Part shown: positions 8,528-17,444 of the stretch, one piece after another
Layout of the letters: each line of letters starts with the position of its first letter
Position numbering within the stretch: the first letter of the stretch is position 1
From: Thermohalobaculum sp965247385
GTDB taxonomy: Bacteria > Pseudomonadota > Alphaproteobacteria > Rhodobacterales > Rhodobacteraceae
Direction: 5' to 3'
Length of the DNA: 64,000 nt
Assembly: GCA_965247385.1 (NCBI GenBank)
Contig: CBDFHG010000008.1
Span: 1-64,000 of the forward strand
Program-made: the position numbers and the translations under genes
The notes under the pieces: model-generated
The model's database searches: none
Told to the model about the DNA's origin: nothing
Seen by the model: the letters and a program-made list of their open reading frames with translations, nothing else

Positions 8528-10078
8528 TCAGAACTGCGTCGCGAACCAAGCGAGCCCGGCACCAGCGGCAAATCCCGTCAGCGCCCAGAGCCAGCGGCGC
8601 GGAGCGCTGGCGGGCGTTGCGTCGCCAATCCCCTCCTGGCGCCGGATGCGGGCCTCCTCGGCCAACATCACCAGCTCCTTGGCCAGACCAGGCAGGCGCG
8701 GGCCGAGGCGGGTGAGTATCTTGGCGGTGCTGGCCACATCGCGGGCGATCTGGGCCGGGCCGAGGTTTTCGCGGATCCAGCCCTCGACCACCGGCTTGGT
8801 CACATCCCAGATGTTGGAATGGGGATCGATCGAGCGCGCAACCCCCTCGACCACCACCATGGTCCGCTGCAACAGGATCAGCTCGGTGCGGGTTTCCATG
8901 CCGAAGCGCTCCGAGGTTTCCAGCAGGTAACCCAGCAGCCGCGCCATCGAGATCGACGAGCCGTCCTCGCCGTGTATCGGCTCGGCGATGGCGCGCAGGC
9001 TCTGTGCAAAAGCCTCGACATCGCGGTCGGCGGGAACATAGCCGGCCTCGAAATGAACCTCGGCGCCGCGGCGGTAGTCGCGGGTGATGAAGCTATAGAG
9101 GATCTCGGCGTAATGACGCCGGGTGATCGGGTCGAGCCGGCCCATGATGCCGAAATCCATCATGATCAGGGTCCCGTCCGCCCCCACCCGGATGTTGCCC
9201 TGGTGCATGTCGGCATGGAAATACCCGTCGCGCAGCGCATGGCGCAGGAAGGTGCGGATCAGCCGGGCGGCGATGTCGGGCAGGTCGTGCCCGGCGGCGG
9301 CCAGCGGCTCCGGCTCCAACGGCAACCCATCGACCCATTCCAGCGTCAGCACCCGGCGCGAGGTGCCCTCCCAGTAGACCTCGGGCACCTTCAGCTTGTC
9401 GTCCTCGCGGGCATTGTCGCGGTACTCGCTGGCCGCCGCCGCTTCCAGGCGCAGGTCCAGTTCGGTGTTCACCACCCCCTCGAAATGCGCCACCACCGCG
9501 GTCAGGCGCAGGCGGCGCGCGCCGGGGACGATGCGCTCGATCAGGTCGGCGATGAAAAAGAAGGCGCCGATATCGGCCCGGAACTGGCGCCGCACATTGG
9601 GGCGCAGCACCTTGATCGCCACTTTCTCACCAGTCGGCTTCCAGATTGCCGGATGGACCTGGGCGATCGATGCGGCGGCGACCGGCTCGCCCAGATCGTC
9701 GATCAGCTCCCAGGCGTTGTCGCCGAGCGCGGCGGCGATAAACTCGCGCGCCTCGGCAGTCGGGAACGGGGTCAGCCGGTCCTGCAGAAAGCGCAGCTGG
9801 TCGCCCAGTTCCTTGCCGGTCACGTCAGGCCGGGTCGACAGCACCTGGCCGAACTTCACATAGGCCGGGCCCATCGCCTGCAACGCGCGCGGCAGCGGCG
9901 GCAGGTCCGGGTTGCCGGCGCGCCCGAACACCCCGAACGGCCAGGCGAAGGTGCGGAGCGCGAAACGCGGCCAGCCGCGGATCTCCAGCGCATCAAGGAT
10001 GGCGCGCATCGCGCCGGTCCGCTCGAAGGTGGCGCCGGTGCGCAGCAGGCGCCACAGATGCGATGGAATGCGATACAT
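8528..10078 (-). CDS. ubiB: UbiB-family protein kinase-like ATPase for ubiquinone synthesis
   Basis: A 516-residue ABC1/ADCK/UbiB protein. The KxGQ motif is seen as YVKFGQVLSTRPD. The nucleotide loop AAASIAQVHPA is Ala-rich as in this family. The catalytic region YFHADMHQGNIRV and metal-binding IMMDFGIMG are intact. Two hydrophobic segments at the C-terminus (ALTGFAAGAGLAWFATQF) anchor it to the inner membrane. UbiB supports ubiquinone biosynthesis, likely by extracting lipid precursors. It starts 4 bases after the ubiE stop, so the two are one operon. Confidence 0.95.
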   Translation of the reverse strand: MYRIPSHLWRLLRTGATFERTGAMRAILDALEIRGWPRFALRTFAWPFGVFGRAGNPDLPPLPRALQAMGPAYVKFGQVLSTRPDVTGKELGDQLRFLQDRLTPFPTAEAREFIAAALGDNAWELIDDLGEPVAAASIAQVHPAIWKPTGEKVAIKVLRPNVRRQFRADIGAFFFIADLIERIVPGARRLRLTAVVAHFEGVVNTELDLRLEAAAASEYRDNAREDDKLKVPEVYWEGTSRRVLTLEWVDGLPLEPEPLAAAGHDLPDIAARLIRTFLRHALRDGYFHADMHQGNIRVGADGTLIMMDFGIMGRLDPITRRHYAEILYSFITRDYRRGAEVHFEAGYVPADRDVEAFAQSLRAIAEPIHGEDGSSISMARLLGYLLETSERFGMETRTELILLQRTMVVVEGVARSIDPHSNIWDVTKPVVEGWIRENLGPAQIARDVASTAKILTRLGPRLPGLAKELVMLAEEARIRRQEGIGDATPASAPRRWLWALTGFAAGAGLAWFATQF

Positions 10079-10082
10079 GCGC

Positions 10083-10838
10083 CTACAGCCGCCATCCCGA
10101 ATGCAGCGCCGCGACGCCCAGCGTCAGGTTGCGGTACTTCACCTGCCCGAAACCCGCATCGCGGATCATCGCCGCAAAGCGCTCCTGATCCGGGAACTTG
10201 CGGATCGATTCGACCAGATACTGGTAGCTGTCGCTGTCACCGGTCACCGCCTTGCCCATCTTCGGGATCACGTTGAAGGAGTAGCGGTCATACAGCCATT
10301 GCAGGCTTGAGTTGGGAATCTGGCTGAATTCGAGGCACAGGAACCGCCCGCCCGGCTTCAGCACCCGGTAGGCCTCGGCCAGCGCATCCCCGATCCGGGT
10401 CACGTTGCGGATACCGAAGGCGATGGTATAGGCGTCGAAGCTGCGGTCGGCGAAAGGCAGCGCCATGGCGTCGCCGCAGACCCAGTCGACATTCGCGATA
10501 GCGTCCTTGGCGGCCCGCCGCGCCCCCTCGTCCAGCATCGCGCTCGTTATGTCGCAGACGGTGGCGTACCCCGCGCCCTTCAGCCGTTTGAGAAACCGGA
10601 ACGCGATATCCCCGGTGCCGCCCGCCACATCCAGCAGCCGCATCCCGCGGCGCGGCACCATCCAGTCGATCATCGCGTCCTTCCACAGGCGATGTACGCC
10701 GCCGGACATCAGATCGTTCATCAGGTCGTAGCGCGCGGCCACCGACGAGAACACCCCATGCACCATTCCGGCCTTCTCGGCCTCGGGCACGGTGCGAAAC
10801 CCGAAATGGGTTTCGGGCGTTTGCGGATCGTCGATCAT
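10083..10838 (-). CDS. ubiE: ubiquinone/menaquinone C-methyltransferase
   Basis: A 251-residue class I SAM methyltransferase. It contains VFSSVAARYDLMNDLMSGG, the SAM-binding motif LLDVAGGTGDIAFRF, DAYTIAFGIRNVTR and LKPGGRFLCLEFS. All are diagnostic of UbiE, which methylates the quinone ring in ubiquinone synthesis. The ATG at 10838 (MIDDPQTPETHFGF) fits homologues; an upstream GTG would add 11 residues without homology. It is first in the ubiE-ubiB operon, divergent from mutM. Confidence 0.96.
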   Translation of the reverse strand: MIDDPQTPETHFGFRTVPEAEKAGMVHGVFSSVAARYDLMNDLMSGGVHRLWKDAMIDWMVPRRGMRLLDVAGGTGDIAFRFLKRLKGAGYATVCDITSAMLDEGARRAAKDAIANVDWVCGDAMALPFADRSFDAYTIAFGIRNVTRIGDALAEAYRVLKPGGRFLCLEFSQIPNSSLQWLYDRYSFNVIPKMGKAVTGDSDSYQYLVESIRKFPDQERFAAMIRDAGFGQVKYRNLTLGVAALHSGWRL

Positions 10839-10879
10839 GGCCCGTCCAATACCAACTTGCGAAGCTCCCACTCCACGCC

Positions 10880-10954
10880 ATGCCCCGGCTTGACCGGGGC
10901 ATTCAGTCTAAACCGTTGACCCGAAGACCGGATTGCCGGGTCAAGCCCGGCAAT
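10880..10954. repeat. pair of REP-like palindromes
   Basis: Two short palindromes lie in the ubiE-mutM gap. ATGCCCCGG-cttga-CCGGGGCAT is at 10880-10902 and ATTGCCGGG-tcaag-CCCGGCAAT at 10932-10954. The second type is a common intergenic palindrome of alphaproteobacterial genomes. Confidence 0.7.
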
Positions 10955-11306
10955 GACCAACCTCGAACCGGTCACGTATCTCACGAATTGGTATAAATAG
11001 CGCGGGGTTTCGGAACATGCTATGCGGTCAATTGGGCAGAGAGCGATTTTCTCCAACATACGACCCCAACCCGGGCGCAAAGACGTGGCAGGTGTAGAGC
11101 AGTGAATTTTGCTAAGTGAAAATCCGCTGGCGGCATAAACGGTGGGAGAACCTCAACGGATCGACCGCGATGAGTACGTCTGGCAGTCGTTTTTCTCTAG
11201 TGACCAGAGCGTCGACGTTTGGAATTGGACATACGGACAGAATGACCTCGTTTAGCACGCACCTGCCGTTCTGGATCGCAGGGAGACTGGCAAGGAGCCA
11301 CAACGC
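10955..11306. other. ubiE-mutM intergenic region
   Basis: About 350 bases that should contain the mutM promoter. A protein-like but very short frame is seen (GTG at 11142 to a stop at 11255, 37 codons, with RIDRDEYVWQSFFSSDQS). It could be the tail of a lost gene. No other coding signal was found. Confidence 0.3.
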
Positions 11307-12170
11307 ATGCCTGAACTCCCCGAAGTCGAAACTGTCCTGCGCGGCCTGGAACCTGTCCTGACCGGCCGTATCTTGGTCCATGTGAATCAGCGCCGCCCCG
11401 ATCTGCGCTGGCCATTCCCCGAGCGGTTTGCCGAGCGGTTGACCGGGCGGCGGGTGATGGGGCTGGGGCGGCGGTCAAAGTATCTGCTGATCGGACTCGA
11501 TGGCGGCGAGACCTGGATCATTCATCTCGGCATGTCGGGGCGGATTCTGGTGGGCGAGCCGCCCCGGGGCGATTTGGTGGGAGAATTCCACCATGCGTCA
11601 CCGGCCCCCGGAAAACACGACCACGTCATCATCACCACCGATCAGGGCAACGTGGTAACCTATAATGACGCGCGGCGTTTTGGGTTGATGGACCTCTGGC
11701 CCACCGCCGATCTGGAGAATCACAAGCTGCTGGCCGGGCTGGGGCCGGAGCCGCTGGGAAATGCCTTCAACGGCGCGGCGTTGGCCGCAAGCCTGGCCGA
11801 CAAGCGCACCCCTATCAAGGCGGCCCTGCTGGATCAGCGAATCGTCGCCGGGCTGGGCAATATCTACGTCTCCGAGGCCCTGCACCGGGCGCGCGTCAGC
11901 CCGAAGCGGCTTGCGGGCACCCTCGCGCGCCCGCGCATCGACCGGCTGGCGGGCGAGATCGTCGCCACGCTGAACGACGCCATCGCGGCGGGCGGCTCGT
12001 CCTTGCGCGATTTCCGCCGGGCGGATGGCGAATTGGGCTATTTCCAGCATTCCTTCCGGGTCTATGACCGCGAGGGCGAAGCCTGCCCCACCGCGGGCTG
12101 CCCCGGCACGATCCGCCGCATCGTCCAATCCGGCCGCTCCACCTTCCATTGCCCGAAATGCCAGCGTTAG
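11307..12170 (+). CDS. mutM: formamidopyrimidine-DNA glycosylase / AP lyase
   Basis: A 287-residue base-excision repair enzyme that removes 8-oxoguanine and nicks the abasic site. It begins MPELPEVETV, giving the catalytic Pro and Glu after Met removal. The conserved Lys is in GRRSKYLLIGL and the family stretch is AGLGNIYVSEALH. A C-terminal zinc finger has CPTAGC ... FHCPKCQR. Length fits the family. It is the last intact core gene before 10 kb of accessory DNA. Confidence 0.96.
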   Translation: MPELPEVETVLRGLEPVLTGRILVHVNQRRPDLRWPFPERFAERLTGRRVMGLGRRSKYLLIGLDGGETWIIHLGMSGRILVGEPPRGDLVGEFHHASPAPGKHDHVIITTDQGNVVTYNDARRFGLMDLWPTADLENHKLLAGLGPEPLGNAFNGAALAASLADKRTPIKAALLDQRIVAGLGNIYVSEALHRARVSPKRLAGTLARPRIDRLAGEIVATLNDAIAAGGSSLRDFRRADGELGYFQHSFRVYDREGEACPTAGCPGTIRRIVQSGRSTFHCPKCQR

Positions 12171-12190
12171 GACCGTATTCGCGTCCCCTC

Positions 12191-12227
12191 CCCCCGGCCT
12201 CCCGGATCGAGTCCGGGAGGCCGGGGG
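12191..12227 (+). terminator. strong hairpin after mutM
   Basis: A perfect 16-bp stem (cccccggcctcccgga / tccgggaggccggggg) with loop tcgag, 20 bases after the mutM stop. There is no clear T-run, so it may end transcription weakly or be a repeat element. Confidence 0.55.
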
Positions 12228-12258
12228 CGACCGTCAGCGCGGAAATCCGTAAACTAAG

Positions 12259-12735
12259 GTAACTGCCAGGTACGGATTTGGAATAGTTTTCTTGCACCAG
12301 GGGTCGCGCTGTGATTCATCTGTTTTATGACCGTGTCAAATCCTTCTGGAGCTGGTTGTTTCCGCACGGGTCTTTGAAGACCTGAAGCTGGAGTATGCGC
12401 GTTTGCGGTCGGCTTATGAAGCTCAGCAACAAACGAATGCACGGCTTGTGGCGCGGATTGAAGATCTGGAGCGTCGCCTCAGCTTGAACAGCAGCAACAG
12501 CAGCAAGCCGCCTTCAAGCGACGGGCTAAAGAAGCCCAGGGCTGAACCTCGGACCAAAACTCTGCGGGGAAAGTCCGGCAATAAACCAGGCGGGCAGAAG
12601 GGTCACAAGGGCGGTACCCTTTGCCAAACGGCTGATCCTGCCCATGTTGAAGATCACTTTCCGCCGGTCTCTGCGGGCCGTGTGGCTCCGCCCTGTCGTC
12701 AGCGATGGCCGAGAGCTACGCCGCACGGCAGAAGG
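12259..12735 (+). pseudogene. IS66 element left end with TnpC N-terminal part
   Basis: The sequence gtaactgcc at 12259 fits an IS66 terminal repeat. A frame from about 12403 encodes the leucine-zipper-like start (ARIEDLERRLSLNSSNSS) and KPPSSDG, then GGQKGHKGG, the classic N-terminal signature of IS66 TnpC. It breaks off after about 100 residues at the ISAs1 fragment. No catalytic DDE residues are present. Confidence 0.82.
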
Positions 12736-12744
12736 AGCATCACC

Positions 12745-13002
12745 GGCTGGAAACTCTTCGGATCAAGTGCATTGAACAGGTCTGAAAACGCATCATGGCA
12801 GGGAATGCCGTGCTCCAAGGCGATAAAACGGCGCAAAAACTTCTCCTTTGAGCGTCCGAACAGCGACATATCATGACAGCCCTCGCCGCCACAAAGCACG
12901 CAAAGCAGAGCAATCATCAGCATTTCATGTAAATCATGGCGCGTCGCATTACTCCGGAGCGGATCGTTAACACCTTCAAATAATCTGGAAAACTCTTTCA
13001 TC
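12745..13002 (-). pseudogene. ISAs1-family transposase, N-terminal fragment
   Basis: The frame MKEFSRLFEGVNDPLRSNAT, LLCVLCGGEGCHDMSLFGRS, FLRRFIALEHGIPCHDAFSD is the N-terminal DDE_Tnp_1-associated domain of ISAs1 transposases (HDTFSR-like ending). It stops at the IS66 junction. A different ISAs1 copy is at 20679-21293, and a third fragment is at 62.8-63.0 kb. The roughly 190 bases between 13003 and 13196 hold no recognised gene. Confidence 0.78.
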
Positions 13003-13196
13003 CCGACATATCTCCTGACTGCTGCCAGAACACGGCATGAATCTGTTCGAACCAAAATGAAAGAGCCTGTTTCAAAAGCGATTCCCCTGGCGCCGACTCC
13101 TCTTGGGTCAGACGGGCTCTCCGTCCATCCACTATAAGCTTCCTCGAAATACTGGACCAAGGGTGGGTTCGTCCCCACAAAGGTAATGGGATGGAC

Positions 13197-13359
13197 CCAA
13201 CCCTGATTCTGGATCAAAAAAGTTGAAATTCCCCGTTGTCTTTGAATCTAAAGGGATTTATGATGGATTTTGCGATTAACTCGATCACCAACGGGGTGAA
13301 AATAACATGGCACAGGGCGTTCTTCCTTTCGAGTACGAAAGCGAGCCGGGCAGCAGCGG
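13197..13359 (+). mobile_element. IS1380 left-end fragment
   Basis: Starts with ccctgattctggatcaaaaa, followed by the same leader and first codons (ATG at 13306, AQGVLPFEYESEPGSS) as the intact IS1380 at 43761-45533. It is cut after about 160 bases, where the DUF6338-like coding sequence starts. Only the terminal repeat and the first roughly 18 codons survive. Confidence 0.85.
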
Positions 13360-13665
13360 TGCGGCCTCAATCTCGTACACGTCATACCAACGGCCTGGGA
13401 CTGGAAATTCGGCCACACGACCGATCAGTGGGTTATCGTCATCCTGAAGGACGGAACGCGCTTTGCTGGCTTCTGTGGAAACGACTCCTTCATGTCCTCC
13501 GATCCTGCCGAACGCGATATCTACATCCAATGGATTTACGATATTGATGACAACAACAACTGGTCCCGGCGCGGAGAGAACGGCCTTCTCATCGCCGCTG
13601 GCGAGATCAGGACAGTAGAATTTTGGCCCTACAATCCTCAGGAGAATGCCAATGAGCATGGATGA
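13360..13665 (+). pseudogene. DUF6338-like protein, C-terminal part
   Basis: An open frame without its own start reads IPTAWDWKF, WVIVILKDGTRFAGFCG, DPAERDIYIQWIYDI and ENGLLIAAGEIRTVEFWP. I recognise this as the C-terminal half of DUF6338-type proteins, which usually have N-terminal membrane segments and a C-terminal beta domain. The N-terminus was removed at the IS1380 fragment. It overlaps the next small gene by 14 bases, so they formed an operon. Confidence 0.6.
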
Positions 13666-13840
13666 CAAACCCACCCATCCCCGGAGCCGGGAACAGAAAG
13701 ACTATCAGCCCAAGTTCCTTACCAAAGGCTATAAACCACGCCCGCAGGGCGGCCACCAGCCCACCAGCCATGGTGCGCCAGCCAAGCCGCCGTCCAATCC
13801 GCCCAATCAGGAGAGCGCGGGGAAGAAATCAAGGGGCTGA
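13652..13840 (+). CDS. small basic Pro/Lys-rich protein
   Basis: A 62-residue protein starting MSMDDKPTHPRSREQKDYQP and ending SAGKKSRG. It is rich in Pro, Lys and Gln and probably disordered. It starts inside the end of the DUF6338-like gene in another frame (translational coupling). A second ATG at 13658 is possible. I do not recognise it beyond its link to the upstream gene, which has lost its promoter and N-terminus, so expression is doubtful. Confidence 0.5.
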   Translation: MSMDDKPTHPRSREQKDYQPKFLTKGYKPRPQGGHQPTSHGAPAKPPSNPPNQESAGKKSRG

Positions 13841-14000
13841 GTGCAGTTCAGATTTGGACTTCCCGGCCACAACTCTGAGCAAACCGTAACTAAAAAGTCC
13901 GCTGTTAAGAAGCCGGTTTGAGCGCTGATTGTGGTGTTATGGTTGATAACCCGCTTCGTGCTGCCGAAAGTGCTAAACCGCGCAAGGCACGGGTAACTAC

Positions 14001-14327
14001 TCAACCCGGTTGGATCACTGATTTTCCAGCGATGGTGGCTTGGATTGCCTGGAAAGCAGACAGGCCTTGCCGTTTTCCGGTGTTGAGGACGGAGCGAACG
14101 TTGGCGTAGAAGTCGGCACCCCAGTTGGAGCGGAATCCCCCGGTGACCTTGCGCAAGGTGGTTGATGGGCGGATGGCTTGTTCCGAGCCGTTGTTGGTTG
14201 GCGGCACGTCGCGTTCGGTCATGAATGTGAACAGGCTGTCACGGTCTTTGCCGGAGCGTTTGCGCAGGCGAATTCCGTCTTTGTTGGTTGGCTGACAAGC
14301 CATAACCTTGTCCATTCGCCGGTCCAT
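14001..14327 (-). pseudogene. IS66 TnpC, C-terminal fragment
   Basis: The frame has LFTFMTERDVPPTNNGSEQA, IRPSTTLRKVTGGFRSNWG and FYANVRSVLNTGKRQGLSAF. This is the C-terminal catalytic part of IS66-family TnpC with the conserved NNxxE acidic motif. The N-terminal half is missing. It is of a different IS66 subgroup from the 12.3 kb fragment. The 160 bases between the small gene and this fragment hold nothing recognised. Confidence 0.85.
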
Positions 14328-14339
14328 GTCGCTCCGGTA

Positions 14340-14478
14340 TTTCTGAAGCGTACTGTCTTTCAGACGCTTTCGCCGTCAACCCACAGCAACGCCCGCATGG
14401 AAGCAATGAACGGACTGTTTCAGGCCGCCAGGGCAAGAGCCAGAGGCTACCGCAACACCGAGACCTTCATCACCCCCT
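14340..14478 (+). pseudogene. ISL3-family transposase, C-terminal remnant
   Basis: About 45 codons reading STHSNARMEAMNGLFQAARA and RARGYRNTETFIT. This is the conserved C-terminal block of ISL3-like transposases. It is cut on the left by the IS66 fragment and on the right by the IS1380 terminal repeat, so IS1380 landed in an already broken ISL3. Confidence 0.7.
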
Positions 14479-16085
14479 GATTCTGGATCAAAAAAGTTGA
14501 AGTCCCCCGTTGGCTTTGAATTCAAAGGGATTCATGATGGGGTTTTTATGAATAACTCCATCACCAACGGGGTGAAAATAACATGGCACAGGGCGTTCTT
14601 CCTTTCGAGTACGAAAGCGAGCCGGGCAGCAGCGATCTGACGGGTTTTGCCGGGATTGGTGTTTAGCTTGATTTGATTGAGGCATCGGGACTGGCGGCTG
14701 CGGTGCGGCGCGAGGTGCGGGTGGCGGGGCGGCAGGGCTGGCTGGCTGGATGTGCAGATGATCATCGCGGTGATCGCACTCAATCTGTGCGGGGGTGATC
14801 GGGTCGAGGACCTGGAGCGCACCTGAGCGCTGGTGTCATTTCTGCAGCGCCATCGCGGGCCGGGCGCGGCGACGCTGGACATGGACGCGACGCTGGTGCA
14901 GAGCCACAAGCGCCAGGCGGAATACTGCTACAAGAAGTTCAAGGCCTGTCAGCCGTTGAACACCTGGTGGGCGGAACAGCAGGTGATCGTGCATTCCGAG
15001 TTCCGCGACGGCAATGTGCCGGCTGGCTATCGGCAGTTGCAGGTGTTGCAGGCCTCGCTGGCGGCGCTGCCTGGGGGCGTGGACAAGGTCTGTCTGCGCT
15101 CGGACACGGCGGGTTATCAGAAGGATCTGCTGCTCTGTTGTGGCGCGGGCCGGGACAAGGTTTTCGGGGTGATCGAGTTCGCCGTCGGCGCCAACGTGAC
15201 GGCGGCGTTCCGGCGTGCTGCCCTGGCCGTGCCGGAGGCCGAGTGGCGGCCGCTGGATCGTGTTTTCGACGGGCAACGCCACGAGACCGGCCAGGAGTGG
15301 GCGGAGGTCTGCCATGTACCGAGTTGGGCGGGCGAGAGCAAGACGCGGGCGGATTACCGCTTCCTGGCGATCCGGGAACCGCTGGAACAGTTGGAGCCTG
15401 GCGATGAGGATCAGTTTCCGTTCCCGACCGCGGCGTTTGCATCGAAGGGGCGCAGCAAGCTGTTCGCCCTGGTCACCAACCGTGATCTGCCGGGCGATGC
15501 GGTGATCTGGTGGTCCCGGGAGCGCTGTGGCAAGAGCGAGGAAGTCCACGCGGTGATGAAGCACGACCTGGCTGGCGGCACCCTGCCCTCGGGTCTGTTC
15601 GGAGCCAATGCGGCCTGGTGGGCGATCATGGTGCTGGCGCATAATTTGAACGCGGTGATGAAGCAACTGGTTCTGGGACCGGCCTGGGTGGCACGGCGGA
15701 TGAAGGCCTTGCGCCTGGCTCTGATCGCCCTGCCTGGCCGGGTGATCCGTCATGCGCGGCGGCTGATCATCCGTTTGGGGAGCGAAGCGGGGCTCGATCT
15801 GGTGCTGAGCGCCAGGCGGAAGATCCTGGCCCTGGCGCGCGGCCCGACCTGACGGCTCCGGCCTGCCACGATATCCTTGCTGAAGCGCGATGCCGGCTCC
15901 CGGCCAGGGCTCCGCCTGGCCAACGGACAGGCGCGGGACCCGCAAAACGCGTGGCCGCCTGCAGGCCATCCCCTCAAGCGCGAAATCCGCCGGAGTGGTG
16001 CCCGGGCGCGGGGTCGAAAACCCCACAACGGTGCCCATCGCCGCCCCGGCCGATGCGCGTCAGGGATTTAGTTCGGGAATCCTGG
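14476..16085 (+). mobile_element. decayed IS1380-family element
   Basis: It begins ccctgattctggatc and ends gggaatcctgg, like the intact copy at 43761-45533. The transposase (from ATG 14583) is dead for at least three reasons. A TAG replaces a Tyr codon after GFAGIGV, a 4-base insertion follows GRQGWL, and roughly 260 bases are missing after DLER. From 14833 to 15852 the rest of the frame is open and closely similar to the intact copy, including DMDATLVQSHKRQAEYCY and the C-terminus. Possible gene-conversion partner of the intact copy. Confidence 0.9.
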
Positions 16086-16098
16086 CCAAGGGTAAGAG

Positions 16099-16134
16099 TT
16101 GACTTTCACTATAGCTAGACATAAATCTAGCTAT
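16099..16134 (+). promoter_or_regulatory. promoter with palindromic operator of the toxin-antitoxin pair
   Basis: TTGACT at 16099-16104 and a possible -10 (taaatc) at 16122-16127 are 17 bases apart. The inverted repeat ATAGCTAGA (16111-16119) / TCTAGCTAT (16126-16134) covers the spacer and the -10. This fits autoregulation by the antitoxin encoded just downstream. Confidence 0.65.
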
Positions 16135-16155
16135 CACAGTGGAGGAACGATACGG

Positions 16156-16398
16156 ATGTGGACGCTTCAAAACGCCAAGAACAGGTTTTCCGCCGTGGTT
16201 GAGGCGGCGCTTTCCGGAATGCCCCAAGAGGTGAGTCGACGAGGTAGGCTTGCGGTAGTTGTTCTGTCAGCTGAGGAATATCACCGACTTCTCAAGGGGG
16301 CTGTCGATAAGCGCGAGAGTTTCGCGGAACATCTGATGACTTTCCCTGGCGGAAAGACTGAACGTATCAAGATTCAGCCACGGGACGTTGAATTCTGA
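16156..16398 (+). CDS. Phd/YefM-type antitoxin
   Basis: An 80-residue protein starting MWTLQNAKNRFSAVVEAAL, the typical Phd/YefM DNA-binding start (W-x-L-Q-x-A-K-x-x-F). The motif VSRRGRLAVVVLSAEEYHRL follows, and the C-terminal half that should wrap the toxin is charged. It binds the operator upstream and neutralises the PIN toxin encoded next. The start at 16156 has gtggaggaa upstream and matches homologues; an earlier start at 16099 overlaps the promoter. The stop directly abuts the toxin start. Confidence 0.9.
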   Translation: MWTLQNAKNRFSAVVEAALSGMPQEVSRRGRLAVVVLSAEEYHRLLKGAVDKRESFAEHLMTFPGGKTERIKIQPRDVEF

Positions 16399-16800
16399 GT
16401 GTATTTACTAGACACAAATGTGGTTTCCGCGGCGCGGTGTCCGGGGAAGGCACCGAAAGTGGCGGCATGGCTTCAAGGTAAGGCGGAGCGTGATCTCTTT
16501 ATCAGTGCAATCACCCTTGGTGAGATAGAGCGTGGAATTTGCCAGCAGCAACGGAGGAATCCTAATTTTGCATTAGAACTCCGCTCTTGGCTTGATCGCA
16601 CTGTGCTTGTCTTTTCAGACCGGATACTTGATTTTGGCGCTGAAGATGCACGGATATGGGGTCGCCTTAGCCAAGAGATTGGACACAACGGGGCAGATCT
16701 GATGATTGCTGCTACAGCGCTGCGTCATGGCGCAGTGGTCGTCACAGGAAACGAAAAGGATTTTCGACCAACAGGTGTGCCACTAGAAAACCCGTTCTGA
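16399..16800 (+). CDS. vapC: VapC-type PIN-domain toxin
   Basis: A 133-residue PIN ribonuclease. The acidic residues expected for metal binding are seen: Asp5 (YLLDTNVVS), Glu42 (ITLGEIERG) and Asp100 (NGADLMIAATAL), with the late GNEKDF motif near residue 117. The start is a GTG immediately after the antitoxin TGA, so translation is coupled. VapC toxins cleave tRNA or rRNA when the antitoxin is lost. The pair is intact although surrounded by broken IS elements, and may stabilise this accessory region. Confidence 0.9.
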   Translation: MYLLDTNVVSAARCPGKAPKVAAWLQGKAERDLFISAITLGEIERGICQQQRRNPNFALELRSWLDRTVLVFSDRILDFGAEDARIWGRLSQEIGHNGADLMIAATALRHGAVVVTGNEKDFRPTGVPLENPF

Positions 16801-17070
16801 TGCAGAAAGTATTTCTATCGAGTTTTGTGCATAGCTCCGGATGGCTTTGATATGGTTTGCGGCTTCACCCCTGATATTCGGGGGATTACAAAAACTGCGG
16901 GGCAATTACGGGCCTATCTACATAAAGAGACTGAAAGTACCACAGGATTTAGGGTAGTGCCCCGGGACGTGGTGTAATAATCTTGTTGACTGACCGTCTC
17001 CGGCCAGCGATCCGTCAGGACATCCTGATTATGGCAGGGGGAGCTATGCCCGAGTTTGGGTGACGGGTGA
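16801..17070. other. gap between toxin gene and IS256 remnant
   Basis: About 270 bases without a recognisable gene. The right part is probably the 3' end of the IS256 remnant. No terminal repeat was identified with confidence. Confidence 0.35.
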
Positions 17071-17268
17071 TCATGCGGCGGCATGGGTTTGGTCGCTGCT
17101 CGCTTCGATTCCGTCGTTGAACTTGACGCCTTCGACGAGCTTTGACAACTGGTGATGGCTTCGCAGGCGGTGCCATGTCTTCGCCGCCGCCATGATCAGC
17201 TTGAAAACCATCCACATTGCGGTGTCGTTCGACAGGCATCCCCGGCTGCGTGGATTTGCAAGGTTCAA
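17071..17268 (-). pseudogene. IS256-family transposase, C-terminal fragment
   Basis: The frame SRGCLSNDTAMWMVFKLIM, KTWHRLRSHHQL and VEGVKFNDGIE is the conserved C-terminus of IS256/Mutator transposases (usual wording CLSKDTALAMVFKLxxxAxKxWRxL). Only the last 60 or so residues survive. The 170 bases on its 5' side (17269-17444) hold no recognised gene. Confidence 0.75.
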
Positions 17269-17444
17269 TGTTCTTCTCCCTATCGAGGTTTTGTTTGACG
17301 TTCGTTGCGTAGTTCATGGTGTCCTCCCAGTTTGATGTTCACGAAAGAAAGTAAAAATCCCTCGCTACACCGAACAATATGGACTCTTGAAAGCCAGAGT
17401 AAAAGGTGTTACTGTATGCCTAGTTCGAACTTTCCCGATTTTTG

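Noticed and set aside
8819..10276. 485-codon plus-strand open frame
   Set aside because: Antisense shadow of ubiB and ubiE, His/Gly/Arg/Gln-rich with no domain.
11112..11381. 89-codon minus-strand frame upstream of mutM
   Set aside because: It overlaps the mutM start on the opposite strand and shows no homology or ribosome site.
14836..16038. 400-codon minus-strand open frame
   Set aside because: Mirror of the IS1380 transposase remnant; the same shadow appears opposite the intact copy at 43.6-44.6 kb.
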